Assembly: GCA_003243445.1 (NCBI GenBank)
Contig: QFQQ01000090.1
Location: 1 to 22,801, forward strand
Origin: Citrobacter freundii
Lineage (GTDB): Bacteria > Bacteroidota > Bacteroidia > Chitinophagales > Chitinophagaceae
Length of the DNA: 22,801 nt
Reading direction: 5' to 3'
Of the stretch, positions 15,871 to 22,801 are shown in pieces. Position 1 is the stretch's first letter; each line of letters opens with the position of its first letter. The position numbers and the translations under genes are program-made. Below the pieces are notes generated by a model. It was not told the origin of the DNA. It saw nothing but the letters and a program-made list of their open reading frames with translations, and searched no databases.

Positions 15871-16086
15871 GGTATGGATGTTCGATGGTGGATGTTCGAT
15901 GGTGGATGTTCGATGGTCGATGTTCGATGTTCGATGGCCGATGGCCGGAAGCAGCCGCAAACCGCGCGGTCCTTCGTAGCTGCAAAAGATGTTCCTTGCC
16001 GAAGAAAGGTCGACCATTGAGCATCGGCCATCGAACATCGAACATCGACCATCGAACATCGACCATCGAACATCCACCATCGATCA
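15871..16086. repeat. Large inverted repeat with ~70-nt GATGTTC-type heptamer arms
   Basis: The left arm 15875-15946 is about ten consecutive heptamers (GATGTTC, GATGGTG, GATGGTC and GATGGCC types). The right arm 16012-16085 is the inverse. Over the inner 60 nt I see one mismatch between the arms. The ~65-nt centre contains a GCAGC/GCTGC pair and is otherwise unique. The element begins a few bases after the PL6 stop codon (16089-16091) and lies on its 3' side. Confidence 0.92.
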
Positions 16087-16088
16087 CA

Positions 16089-18350
16089 CTATTCAATCGT
16101 CACAAACTCGTTGGTGTCGATCTTCCCGGATCCGGTCAGTTTATTATCCTCCAGTAAATGATGTGCGCGGACGATGTCTTTATATAAGATCAAAGATGAG
16201 CCGGGATTGCTGTTGGAAAAGTTATTTGACTGGAACCTGGTCTGCTGCACTCCGGTCAGGCTGATCAGCGGGCCGCTGACATTGCAACCTGTAATGTTGT
16301 TATGTGTGAACAACAGTTTAGGCCCCATTGTACTTTCGTCATTTCCACCACGGTAAATGCTTAGTGCTTTTCCATTCAGAGAAGTGATCTCATTACCGTC
16401 GATCACCACTTTTTCCGCGTTGTAATATCCTTTGTCATCTTTCTCTTCTGTCATTAATACCAGGTCAGTGTTGTTATCCGTAAATTTATTATTCCGGAGA
16501 ACAATGCTGTCAGCAACCGTCGACTTATGCGCAAAGAAAATACTTTCGCAACCATTCTTCCTGTCAAAATGTTTCAGGTCTGACCGGTTCATGATGAAGT
16601 TGTAATGATCGGAAGGCCCGCTTGTATCACTACAGATAAAACTTTTGGCTTTTACATTGCTGCCATTAATATTGAGATTACTGATCAGCAATTCGCCACG
16701 GCCATTTACCATGAACACCGCAGGGATCTCTTTTGTAACAAAACTGATCTCCTGGTTTTTGCTGTAGAACACCGTATTGTTCGAGATGGCAAATGGTTTG
16801 TCCAGCGTATATTGTTTTGCCGTGAGAACGATCGTGACCGGTTTATTTATCGCAAGCGCATTGTAGACGTCTTCAGCATTATCACAATTGACGATAGCAG
16901 GCGCACTCATTGTCCACCCAGATTTTTTGCTATTCATCCATCTGGCACCCGTTGTATTCACCGCATTATTATAAATTCTGTTCAACACCTGTCTGTCTCC
17001 AAAACCAACGGCTGAGGGAAGTTTGTGCCCAAGACGTGCAGCTGCGATCTGTTGCAGCGAATCCGGTACAACCGAATTCTTCTGTATCGCTTGCAAGGGC
17101 AGGGTTGCGATCTTACTGTCTTTTGTCTGAATGAGTGTCTTGTTAAAACCGGCCGGTAAAACCTGTGCAACAGTTTTACTTGCGATATTATGATTGAAAT
17201 CAAAACCATTCATCTCGTCGGATACCCGATAGATATTGCTGTCTTTGTTATTAAAAAAGATGTTGTTTGCAAAATAAACATTGTCCGGCGGCAGTGTTCG
17301 TTCTGCATCACTGCCTTCGCAAAAGCTTGCTGCGGTGCAATTGTAAAAAGTATTATTTACGATCACTGCATCGGTTACCTGTACATAGCGATGAGCCGGT
17401 GAATTAGGAATGCCATTCATGACGGAAAGTGGTGAACGAAAATCAATTCCCCTGCAGGCATAAAAGAAATTGTTGACCACCCATTGTCCTTTATTGATGA
17501 CACGCACACCGCCGGTTCCTTCTTTATAATTTCCGAGGAAGATATTATTCTCCACCGTGTTGTTATCACCGTGGCGCAATACAACACCGCCCTGGCATTC
17601 TTTGAAGAGATTATTTTTTACAACATTGCTTCCTGATTTGATCGAGACGATCTCTGTTTCCCCATCGCATTTCAGGAAGTAATTATCAGTGATCTGCGTG
17701 TTTGAATTGAACTGGCAATGCTGCGAAACGCCAACCCGGATGATCTCTCCTGAATTGGATGCAAGCGGCGGACGGCCATTAAAGAAGTTATGATCAATGG
17801 AATGATAGTTCCCGCGGCTGCGTTCGTCGTCCAGGATCACGGCGATCATTACGCCCATGTTCTTTTTATCGCGGAAAGTGCAATTATCAAGACGATTGTT
17901 CTTGCCATAAAATGTTATCCAGTAATTTTCGTCCATCCGCTTTGGATTATTGAAATCGATGATGGCGCATTCGGTAACACGGCAGTTATTTGCCAGCTGG
18001 TTTTTATTTATGCGGTATTCGATCACCGCATCATCACCTGCATAACCTTTCTGAAAGTAAAGACCTTTTATAACAAGAAATTCGCCGCCGATCTTTAATG
18101 AAGAGTGACCGGTGATCAGCACCCTGCCTGCCGTTTGCGCGGTGAAGGTGATCGGCTGTTCTTTAGTGCCTTTGCTGCTGAGTTTTATTTCAACATCTTT
18201 CCATTCGCCATCACTGAGCAGGATGATGTCGCCGGGTTTGGCGTTTTTGTCTGCCTGGTGGAGTTCATTGATATTTTTTACAGTAATCGTTCCTGCGAAA
18301 GCGGCAACGCTCAGCAGGAAAAAGGGGGAGAGGAGAAGCAATCGTTTCAT
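16089..18350 (-). CDS. PL6-family alginate lyase, secreted (753 aa)
   Basis: Polysaccharide lyase family 6 cleaves alginate (some members dermatan sulfate) by beta-elimination. The start is the ATG at 18350 giving MKRLLLLSPFFLLSVAAFAG, a clean signal peptide cut near A19-G20. The open frame extends 30 codons further upstream, but that part overlaps the lacI coding sequence. The catalytic pair expected for the family is visible as Lys238 in VSIKSGSN and Arg259 in VVLRHGDNN, 21 residues apart as in characterised members. Repeated N-N-x-F/I turns through 150-380 show a parallel beta-helix. A second beta-helix-like half (about 500-740) matches the two-domain AlyGC layout. It lies 4 nt after lacI and is cotranscribed with it. 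It likely acts in the periplasm or outside the cell on polymeric or oligomeric alginate. Confidence 0.93.
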   Translation of the reverse strand: MKRLLLLSPFFLLSVAAFAGTITVKNINELHQADKNAKPGDIILLSDGEWKDVEIKLSSKGTKEQPITFTAQTAGRVLITGHSSLKIGGEFLVIKGLYFQKGYAGDDAVIEYRINKNQLANNCRVTECAIIDFNNPKRMDENYWITFYGKNNRLDNCTFRDKKNMGVMIAVILDDERSRGNYHSIDHNFFNGRPPLASNSGEIIRVGVSQHCQFNSNTQITDNYFLKCDGETEIVSIKSGSNVVKNNLFKECQGGVVLRHGDNNTVENNIFLGNYKEGTGGVRVINKGQWVVNNFFYACRGIDFRSPLSVMNGIPNSPAHRYVQVTDAVIVNNTFYNCTAASFCEGSDAERTLPPDNVYFANNIFFNNKDSNIYRVSDEMNGFDFNHNIASKTVAQVLPAGFNKTLIQTKDSKIATLPLQAIQKNSVVPDSLQQIAAARLGHKLPSAVGFGDRQVLNRIYNNAVNTTGARWMNSKKSGWTMSAPAIVNCDNAEDVYNALAINKPVTIVLTAKQYTLDKPFAISNNTVFYSKNQEISFVTKEIPAVFMVNGRGELLISNLNINGSNVKAKSFICSDTSGPSDHYNFIMNRSDLKHFDRKNGCESIFFAHKSTVADSIVLRNNKFTDNNTDLVLMTEEKDDKGYYNAEKVVIDGNEITSLNGKALSIYRGGNDESTMGPKLLFTHNNITGCNVSGPLISLTGVQQTRFQSNNFSNSNPGSSLILYKDIVRAHHLLEDNKLTGSGKIDTNEFVTIE

Positions 18351-18354
18351 AAGT

Positions 18355-19392
18355 TTATTTTGACCGGGTGTTTTTGGGTATGATCCGCTGGGATGATTCG
18401 CGGATATGAAGTTTGGGTTTGAGCACTTCTTCCACATCACTCATATCGCCGTGATGGTGCATACTTTCTATAAATAATTTTGCGGCGACCTTACCCAATT
18501 CAAATGCAGGCTGGTCCACACTGGTGATACCGGGCGTAACAAGGCTCACTACGGGTTCATTATTGAAACCTACCAATCCTATATCATGGGGCATTTTTAA
18601 TCCTTTCTCTTTTATCGCCAGCATAGCCCCGATGGCCATACGATCACTGATGGTAAAGATGGCATCAGGTCTTTTTTTCATTGCTAATAATTCCTGCGTG
18701 GCGAGATAGGCATATTGCTGATTGAAATCACAATGAATGATCAGGTCCGGGTCGGGTTTGATCTTGTTCTTTTTTAATGCAGCGAGATAGCCTTCCATTC
18801 TTTCATTGCTGATGCCGAGATTTTTTGGCCCGGCGAGTATGGCGATCCTTCTGTAACCCTGTTCTATCAGGTGTTCTGTTGCCTGAATGCCGCCATCAAC
18901 ATTATCGAGGCGTACACGCGGCGCCTGGAGAAAAGGTGTCACCCGGTCAAACACCACCATCGGCATTTTCTTTTCCTGTATCCTCTTGAAATGATCGAAC
19001 ACTTTTGTTTCACTGGAAACAGAAATGATAAAGCCATCAACAAGACTGTCGAGCAATCTTCTTGTGTTTACGATCTCACGTCCGAATGATTCATTACTCT
19101 GGCATACCATTACCGTATAGCCCGCTTCAAGCGCCACTTCATCAATGCCTTTTACCATAGTTGCAAGCACATAATCGAGGTTAGGAACGATCACACCGAT
19201 ATTATGTGTTTGTTTTTGCTTAAGACTTAAGGCCAGTTTGTTGGGCTGATAATTGAGTTCTTCAGATAAAGCCATTACGGCTTTCTTTGTTTCGATGTTA
19301 ACATCAGGCGCATTGCGCATTGCTCTTGATACAGTAGAAGTGGACAGGTTCAATGTCCTGGCAATGTCCTTTATCGTTGCAGGTTTATCCAT
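18355..19392 (-). CDS. LacI-family transcriptional regulator (345 aa)
   Basis: The helix-turn-helix TIKDIARTLNLSTSTVSRAM occupies residues 6-25. A hinge with YQPNKLALSLK follows, then a periplasmic-binding-protein-like ligand domain (GVIVPNLDYV near 66-75; VGFNNEPVVSLVTPGITSVDQP in the C-terminal half). I use the ATG at 19392; a TTG two codons earlier is possible. It is directly upstream of the PL6 gene (4-nt gap) and divergent from the SDR and PL17 genes. It probably senses an alginate breakdown product (DEH, KDG or an oligosaccharide) and controls both arms from the shared 359-nt region. The ligand is inference only. Confidence 0.95.
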   Translation of the reverse strand: MDKPATIKDIARTLNLSTSTVSRAMRNAPDVNIETKKAVMALSEELNYQPNKLALSLKQKQTHNIGVIVPNLDYVLATMVKGIDEVALEAGYTVMVCQSNESFGREIVNTRRLLDSLVDGFIISVSSETKVFDHFKRIQEKKMPMVVFDRVTPFLQAPRVRLDNVDGGIQATEHLIEQGYRRIAILAGPKNLGISNERMEGYLAALKKNKIKPDPDLIIHCDFNQQYAYLATQELLAMKKRPDAIFTISDRMAIGAMLAIKEKGLKMPHDIGLVGFNNEPVVSLVTPGITSVDQPAFELGKVAAKLFIESMHHHGDMSDVEEVLKPKLHIRESSQRIIPKNTRSK

Positions 19393-19435
19393 ATGCAAGT
19401 ATGAACGGTAAAACTAATGGAAACTTTATTACGGA

Positions 19436-19471
19436 AATCCCGGCAGCGTTGCCGGTAACGATGCCGGGATT
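19436..19471. promoter_or_regulatory. Strong palindromic hairpin in the lacI leader
   Basis: A perfect 10-bp stem AATCCCGGCA/TGCCGGGATT (19436-19445 with 19462-19471) encloses a second 4-bp stem CGTT/AACG with a 6-nt loop. No T-run follows on either strand, so it is not an ordinary terminator. It lies 44 nt upstream of the lacI ATG. It could be an operator or a structured mRNA leader. Confidence 0.6.
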
Positions 19472-19609
19472 GAAAAAATGCAAAAAACATCTACGTTCTG
19501 CTCTATTATTGTTTTTTCTCAAATGAAACCGCATATTTTTTGAGATTTTAAAACTGACCTTACCGGCATGCCTCCTGCAATTCGGCTTAATATTACAAGC
19601 CGGGAGCAG

Positions 19610-19720
19610 GTTGTCCATTGAAAGTTGTCCGTTGTCCGGATAAACCATGGCCTCCACTTCAGGTAACAGGTATTTGCGGTCAAGGGTTAATGGATAACGG
19701 GCAACTGGCAACAGACAACC
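19610..19720. repeat. Inverted repeat with GTTGTCC-type 7-nt arms
   Basis: The left arm (19610-19637) reads as heptamers: three GTTGTCC units, with ATTGAAA between the first and second. The right arm (19684-19720) carries the same type in inverse (GTTGCC, GTTATCC and similar). Arms are imperfect. The centre contains CCATGG and no T-run. It lies upstream of the SDR start rather than after a stop codon. Confidence 0.75.
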
Positions 19721-19751
19721 AATATAGAATCATTCATTTCAGCTAAACACT

Positions 19752-20507
19752 ATGAGCTCATTACAAGGTAAAGTCGCGATCGTAACAGGCGGTTCCAGGG
19801 ATATTGGCCGCCAGGTTTCAATTAAACTGGCAGCAGCCGGTGCAAAAGTTTGTGTGAATTATAATAGCAACCAGCAGTTGGCTGATGAAACAGTTCAGCA
19901 GATCAAACAGGCGGGTGGAGTTGCAATTGCTGTGAAAGCAGACATGACCAGCGCTGCAGAGGTAACACAACTGGTCAATGCCTGCCTTGCTGAATTTGGC
20001 AATGCCATACATATACTGGTGAATGTTGCCGGCGGGATTATGGGACGTAAACCACTGGCAGATCTTGATGAGGCGTTCTGGGATACAGTGATGGCGGTCA
20101 ACCTTAAATCAGCTTATCTCGCCTGCCGCGCAGTATTGCCTTATCTGCAAAGCGGTGGAGCGATCGTAAACTTTGCTTCGCAGGCCGCACGTGATGGCGG
20201 TGGTGGCGGTGCGATCGCATATGCAACAGCAAAAGGCGCGGTGCTTACACTTACACGAGGTCTGGCAAAAGAACTCGGCCCGAAAGGTATCCGCGTGAAC
20301 TGCGTTTCTCCCGGTATGATCAATACAACTTTTCATGACACATTCACCAAACCGGAGATTCGTACGAACGTTGCCAATGCAACTCCATTGAGAAGAGAAG
20401 GACAGGCCTCAGAAGTTGCGGACCTGGTGCTTTATCTTGCCAGCGATGCTGCATCTTTCATCAATGGTGAAAGTGTGGAGATCAACGGCGGAAGTTATTT
20501 CGCGTGA
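19752..20507 (+). CDS. SDR oxidoreductase, probable DEH reductase (251 aa)
   Basis: This is a classical short-chain dehydrogenase. The cofactor motif TGGSRDIG at 12-19 has Asp in place of the middle Gly, a form I recall from bacterial DEH (4-deoxy-L-erythro-5-hexoseulose uronate) reductases. NVAG is at 91-94, the catalytic Ser143, Tyr157 and Lys161 lie in the YATAK context, and SPGMINT follows at 186-192. In alginate catabolism this enzyme reduces the DEH formed by PL17 to 2-keto-3-deoxygluconate with NAD(P)H in the cytoplasm. The PL17 gene follows after 23 nt, so the two are cotranscribed, which supports the DEH assignment; family similarity alone would not. A Gly-rich insert (DGGGGGA, 148-154) lies before the catalytic Tyr. 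Confidence 0.9.
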   Translation: MSSLQGKVAIVTGGSRDIGRQVSIKLAAAGAKVCVNYNSNQQLADETVQQIKQAGGVAIAVKADMTSAAEVTQLVNACLAEFGNAIHILVNVAGGIMGRKPLADLDEAFWDTVMAVNLKSAYLACRAVLPYLQSGGAIVNFASQAARDGGGGGAIAYATAKGAVLTLTRGLAKELGPKGIRVNCVSPGMINTTFHDTFTKPEIRTNVANATPLRREGQASEVADLVLYLASDAASFINGESVEINGGSYFA

Positions 20508-20530
20508 TATAAACGGATCAATCATATTCA

Positions 20531-22723
20531 ATGCCCCGATTGCTGACCATATTCTTCGTGCTGGCTGTATTTATAAAGGTGAACGCGCAGCACCCGCAGA
20601 CTTTTTTTACCAAAACCGAAGCCGCTTTGGTAAAAAAGGAGCTGAACCGTTATCCCGTGCTCACTCAATCTTATACCAGCTTAAAAAAACAAGTCGATGA
20701 GTGGCTTGATAAAGATGTGGACGTTCCCGAGCCAAAAGATCCGGCAGGTGGATATACGCATGACCGCCATAAGAACAATTACATGCTGATGTTCAACAGC
20801 GGCATCCTCTACAATCTTACAGGCGATACACGTTATGCAACACTTGTCAGTAAGATGCTGCTGAAATATGCGAAGCTAAATCCAACACTGAAAAAGCATC
20901 CACAGGCAACCAGCAGTTCGCCCGGTCGTCTTTTCTGGCAGGCATTGAATGACGCCAACTGGCTGGTGTACACCGGCATGGCATATGATCTTGTGTATAA
21001 TGGTATCAATGCGGCAGACCGTAAAGCGATTGAAGAAGGTGCGTTCAAACCTGAAGTGGATTTCATTACAAAGGATCTCAATTCCTGGTTCAACCTGATC
21101 CATAACCATGGTGTGTGGGCTTGTGCCGGAGTTGGCATTGTCGGCATCGCCACCAATAACAAGGATTATGTGGATATGGCTTTGTATGGAACCGCAAAAG
21201 ATGGAAAGAGCGGTTTTATCGCACAGCTTGATGGTTTATTTTCCCCCGATGGTTATTATACGGAAGGGCCTTACTATGTCCGTTATGCCATTCTTCCTTA
21301 TTTCATTTTTGCAAATGCCTTGCAGCATGCAAGACCTGAACTGAAGATCTTTGAGCACCGCGGCAAGATCCTGCAGAAAGCCTTGCTGGCTGGACTGCAG
21401 CAGACAAATACAGATGGTGCATTCTTTCCGTTCAATGACGCGATTAAGGAAAAAGATTTTACTACCAGTGAAATGGTGACTGCTATTGATATTGCCTGGG
21501 CCGAATATGGCGCTGACAATGGAATGCTGTCCGTTGCAAAAAGACAAAATCAGGTTTTGCTGAATAAGGGCGGTGCAGCAATAGCAGCTTCTCTGTCTGC
21601 AAACAAAAACATTCCTGATGTTTATCCTTACAGATCGGTTGAGTATAACGATGGTGTAAAAGGCGATGAAGGCGGCATCAGTCTGTTGCGCGCAGGTAAA
21701 GGAGCTGATCTGACGACGCTGATCTACAAATACACTTCCCACGGCCTTTCTCATGGTCACTTTGATAAGCTGAACATAAGTCTTTATGATAAAGGCAATG
21801 AAATCCTGACGGACTATGGCTCCGCAAGATTTGTTGGTGTTGAGCAAAAATATGGTGGCCGTTATCTCCCTGAAAATGATAAGTATGCTGCACAAACAAT
21901 TGCACACAATACGATAGTGGTAGATGAAACAAGCCACTTCAATGCAAAAGAGAAAGAGGCGGAAAAGTTTCATGCCGATAAACTTTTCAGCGATCTGTCC
22001 AATCCATCTGTGCAGGTGGTGATGGCGGAAACACCGGATGCTTATGCAGATGTCCGATTAAAAAGAACTGTTTATCTTCTTCAGTTGCCAGGCGGAAAGA
22101 AGATCCTTGCTGATCTTTTTCATGTAAATGCAAATGATCAGCATCAGTACGATCTCCCGTTTCAGTATAATGGTCAGCTTATTTCCACTTCATTTAAATA
22201 TGAGGCTTCGGTCAACAGATTGGAGCCTCTCGGGCAGAAGAATGGATACCAGTATATATGGAAAGAAGCACAGGCGAAGGTAAAGGATACGCTTGCACAA
22301 TTCACCTTCCTTAACAAGCAGACGTATTATTCCATTTCAACCTTGATCAACGGAACTGCGGATCTCTTTCTCACAAGAATTGGTGCCAATGATCCTGATT
22401 TCAACCTGAGGCGTGAGCCTGCATTTATGATCCGCAAGCATGGAAAAAACGAATTGTTTGTAAATCTCCTGGAGATACATGGAAGGATGGATCCTGTGGT
22501 GGAGATCTCTTCCCAATCTTATCCATCTGTCAAAGAGATCCGCGTTCTGCGCGATGACAATGAATTCTCAATTGTCAATGTAATGCTGGGCGCAAAAAAG
22601 ATGACCATCATTCAATGCAATAAAGACTTTAATAAAACAACCAGACACGAAGCCGATGCAGACGGCAATAAATTCCAATGGTTGGGACCGTATGCCGTTT
22701 GGTATGATGGAAAAAAACTTTGA
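20531..22723 (+). CDS. PL17-family oligoalginate lyase, secreted (730 aa)
   Basis: Polysaccharide lyase family 17 cuts alginate oligosaccharides exolytically to monomers. A signal peptide MPRLLTIFFVLAVFIKVNA precedes Gln20. The N-terminal alpha-barrel lyase domain (about 30-330) carries Asn192-His193 in LIHNHGVWA and Tyr249 in EGPYYVRYA. The C-terminal heparinase II/III-like beta domain (about 370-730) carries SHGLSHGHFDKLN (403-415), Asp428 and His459, in the positions expected for the metal site of Alg17c (His, Asp, His). Tyr446 in GGRYLPEN probably matches the second catalytic Tyr. Length is normal. The start ATG is 23 nt after the SDR stop. The stop TGA at 22721-22723 runs directly into the heptamer array. 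Confidence 0.95.
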   Translation: MPRLLTIFFVLAVFIKVNAQHPQTFFTKTEAALVKKELNRYPVLTQSYTSLKKQVDEWLDKDVDVPEPKDPAGGYTHDRHKNNYMLMFNSGILYNLTGDTRYATLVSKMLLKYAKLNPTLKKHPQATSSSPGRLFWQALNDANWLVYTGMAYDLVYNGINAADRKAIEEGAFKPEVDFITKDLNSWFNLIHNHGVWACAGVGIVGIATNNKDYVDMALYGTAKDGKSGFIAQLDGLFSPDGYYTEGPYYVRYAILPYFIFANALQHARPELKIFEHRGKILQKALLAGLQQTNTDGAFFPFNDAIKEKDFTTSEMVTAIDIAWAEYGADNGMLSVAKRQNQVLLNKGGAAIAASLSANKNIPDVYPYRSVEYNDGVKGDEGGISLLRAGKGADLTTLIYKYTSHGLSHGHFDKLNISLYDKGNEILTDYGSARFVGVEQKYGGRYLPENDKYAAQTIAHNTIVVDETSHFNAKEKEAEKFHADKLFSDLSNPSVQVVMAETPDAYADVRLKRTVYLLQLPGGKKILADLFHVNANDQHQYDLPFQYNGQLISTSFKYEASVNRLEPLGQKNGYQYIWKEAQAKVKDTLAQFTFLNKQTYYSISTLINGTADLFLTRIGANDPDFNLRREPAFMIRKHGKNELFVNLLEIHGRMDPVVEISSQSYPSVKEIRVLRDDNEFSIVNVMLGAKKMTIIQCNKDFNKTTRHEADADGNKFQWLGPYAVWYDGKKL

Positions 22724-22801
22724 AAAGTAAAAAGTAAAAAGTAAAAAGTAAAAAGTAAAAAGTAAAAAGTAAAAAGTAAAAAGTAAAAAGTAAAAAGTAA
22801 A
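22724..22801. repeat. Tandem AAAAAGT heptamer array at right edge
   Basis: After the PL17 stop there are ten perfect AAAAAGT heptamers (22729-22798) preceded by AAAGT, and the array runs off the window. Unlike the other arrays here the units are identical. By analogy with the AAGTAAA-type elements, an inverted arm may lie just outside the window. The unit gives stop codons in all three plus-strand frames. Confidence 0.95.

Larger units (their letters stand above)
19393..19751. promoter_or_regulatory. Divergent control region between lacI/PL6 and SDR/PL17
   Basis: This region has three structured parts. First, a hairpin at 19436-19471 lies in the lacI leader. Second, a weaker hairpin at 19574-19610 uses CCTGC/GCAGG and CGGCTT/AAGCCG. 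Third, the GTTGTCC-type inverted repeat at 19610-19720 lies 31 nt before the SDR start. No convincing -33/-7 promoter pair was found on either strand, and the LacI operator is not proven. A minus-strand open frame overlapping here has no recognisable features. Confidence 0.55.

Noticed and set aside
15809..16157. Several overlapping open frames of 76-97 codons on both strands
   Set aside because: They are translations of the GATG-type heptamer arms. A 7-nt unit gives the same 7-residue peptide repeat in all frames and this unit has no stops, so long frames arise by chance; no start site or protein family supports them.
18351..18440. 30-codon N-terminal extension of the PL6 lyase
   Set aside because: It overlaps lacI and would bury the signal peptide; the ATG at 18350 gives a clean signal sequence.
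19385..19711. 108-codon minus-strand open frame upstream of lacI
   Set aside because: It runs through the GTTGTCC-type repeat and two hairpins, has no recognisable features, and occupies the expected control region.
21236..21973. 245-codon open frame on the minus strand inside the PL17 gene
   Set aside because: It is antisense to a gene with all PL17 motifs intact and has a composition typical of a shadow frame.
22724..22801. Possible CRISPR array at the right edge
   Set aside because: The 7-nt units are contiguous with no spacers, and no cas gene is present.

Overview
The window looks like a chromosomal segment of a Bacteroidota bacterium, most likely a Chitinophagaceae relative. The reasons are the gene families present (MoxR/DUF58/BatA/DUF4175 cluster, PL6/PL17 alginate genes), the A-rich and SD-poor leaders, and moderate GC. 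No rRNA, tRNA, CRISPR array, transposase or phage gene was seen.

Layout. Bases 1-621 hold a strong terminator, one doubtful small ORF and a duplicated non-coding element. From 13573 down to 622 the minus strand carries a long co-oriented series: MoxR ATPase, DUF58, BatA-domain protein, DUF4175 membrane protein, a three-helix membrane protein with a glutamine-amidotransferase-like middle, then TldD, TldE, a second TldD and a small hypothetical protein. A DUF4159 protein diverges from MoxR at 13892. This looks like an envelope module (AAA+ chaperone, VWA-like cytoplasmic partner and large periplasmic proteins) next to a metalloprotease set. Both TldD copies carry Tat-like N termini, but TldE does not.

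At 15692-14670 lies a desaturase whose N terminus and histidine boxes match eukaryotic sphingolipid delta-4 (dihydroceramide) desaturases more closely than ordinary bacterial acyl desaturases. From 19392 a LacI regulator and a PL6 alginate lyase run leftwards. From 19752 an SDR of the DEH-reductase type and a PL17 oligoalginate lyase run rightwards. Together these four make a compact alginate-degradation locus: PL6 cuts polymer, PL17 releases monomer (DEH), the SDR reduces DEH to KDG, and LacI probably controls both arms. No SusC/SusD, transporter, KDG kinase or aldolase lies in the window.

The most unusual feature is non-coding. Nine intergenic regions contain arrays of short, strictly periodic units of 7 or 9 nt; eight of them are arranged as inverted arms around a unique centre that often holds a hairpin. 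At least four unrelated unit sequences share this architecture: GATGTTC-type, AAAAAGT-type and GTTGTCC-type heptamers, and GTTCCAGAG-type and CGCAGATCA-type nonamers. Several begin within a few bases of a stop codon, and one encloses a perfect 29-bp stem between convergent genes.
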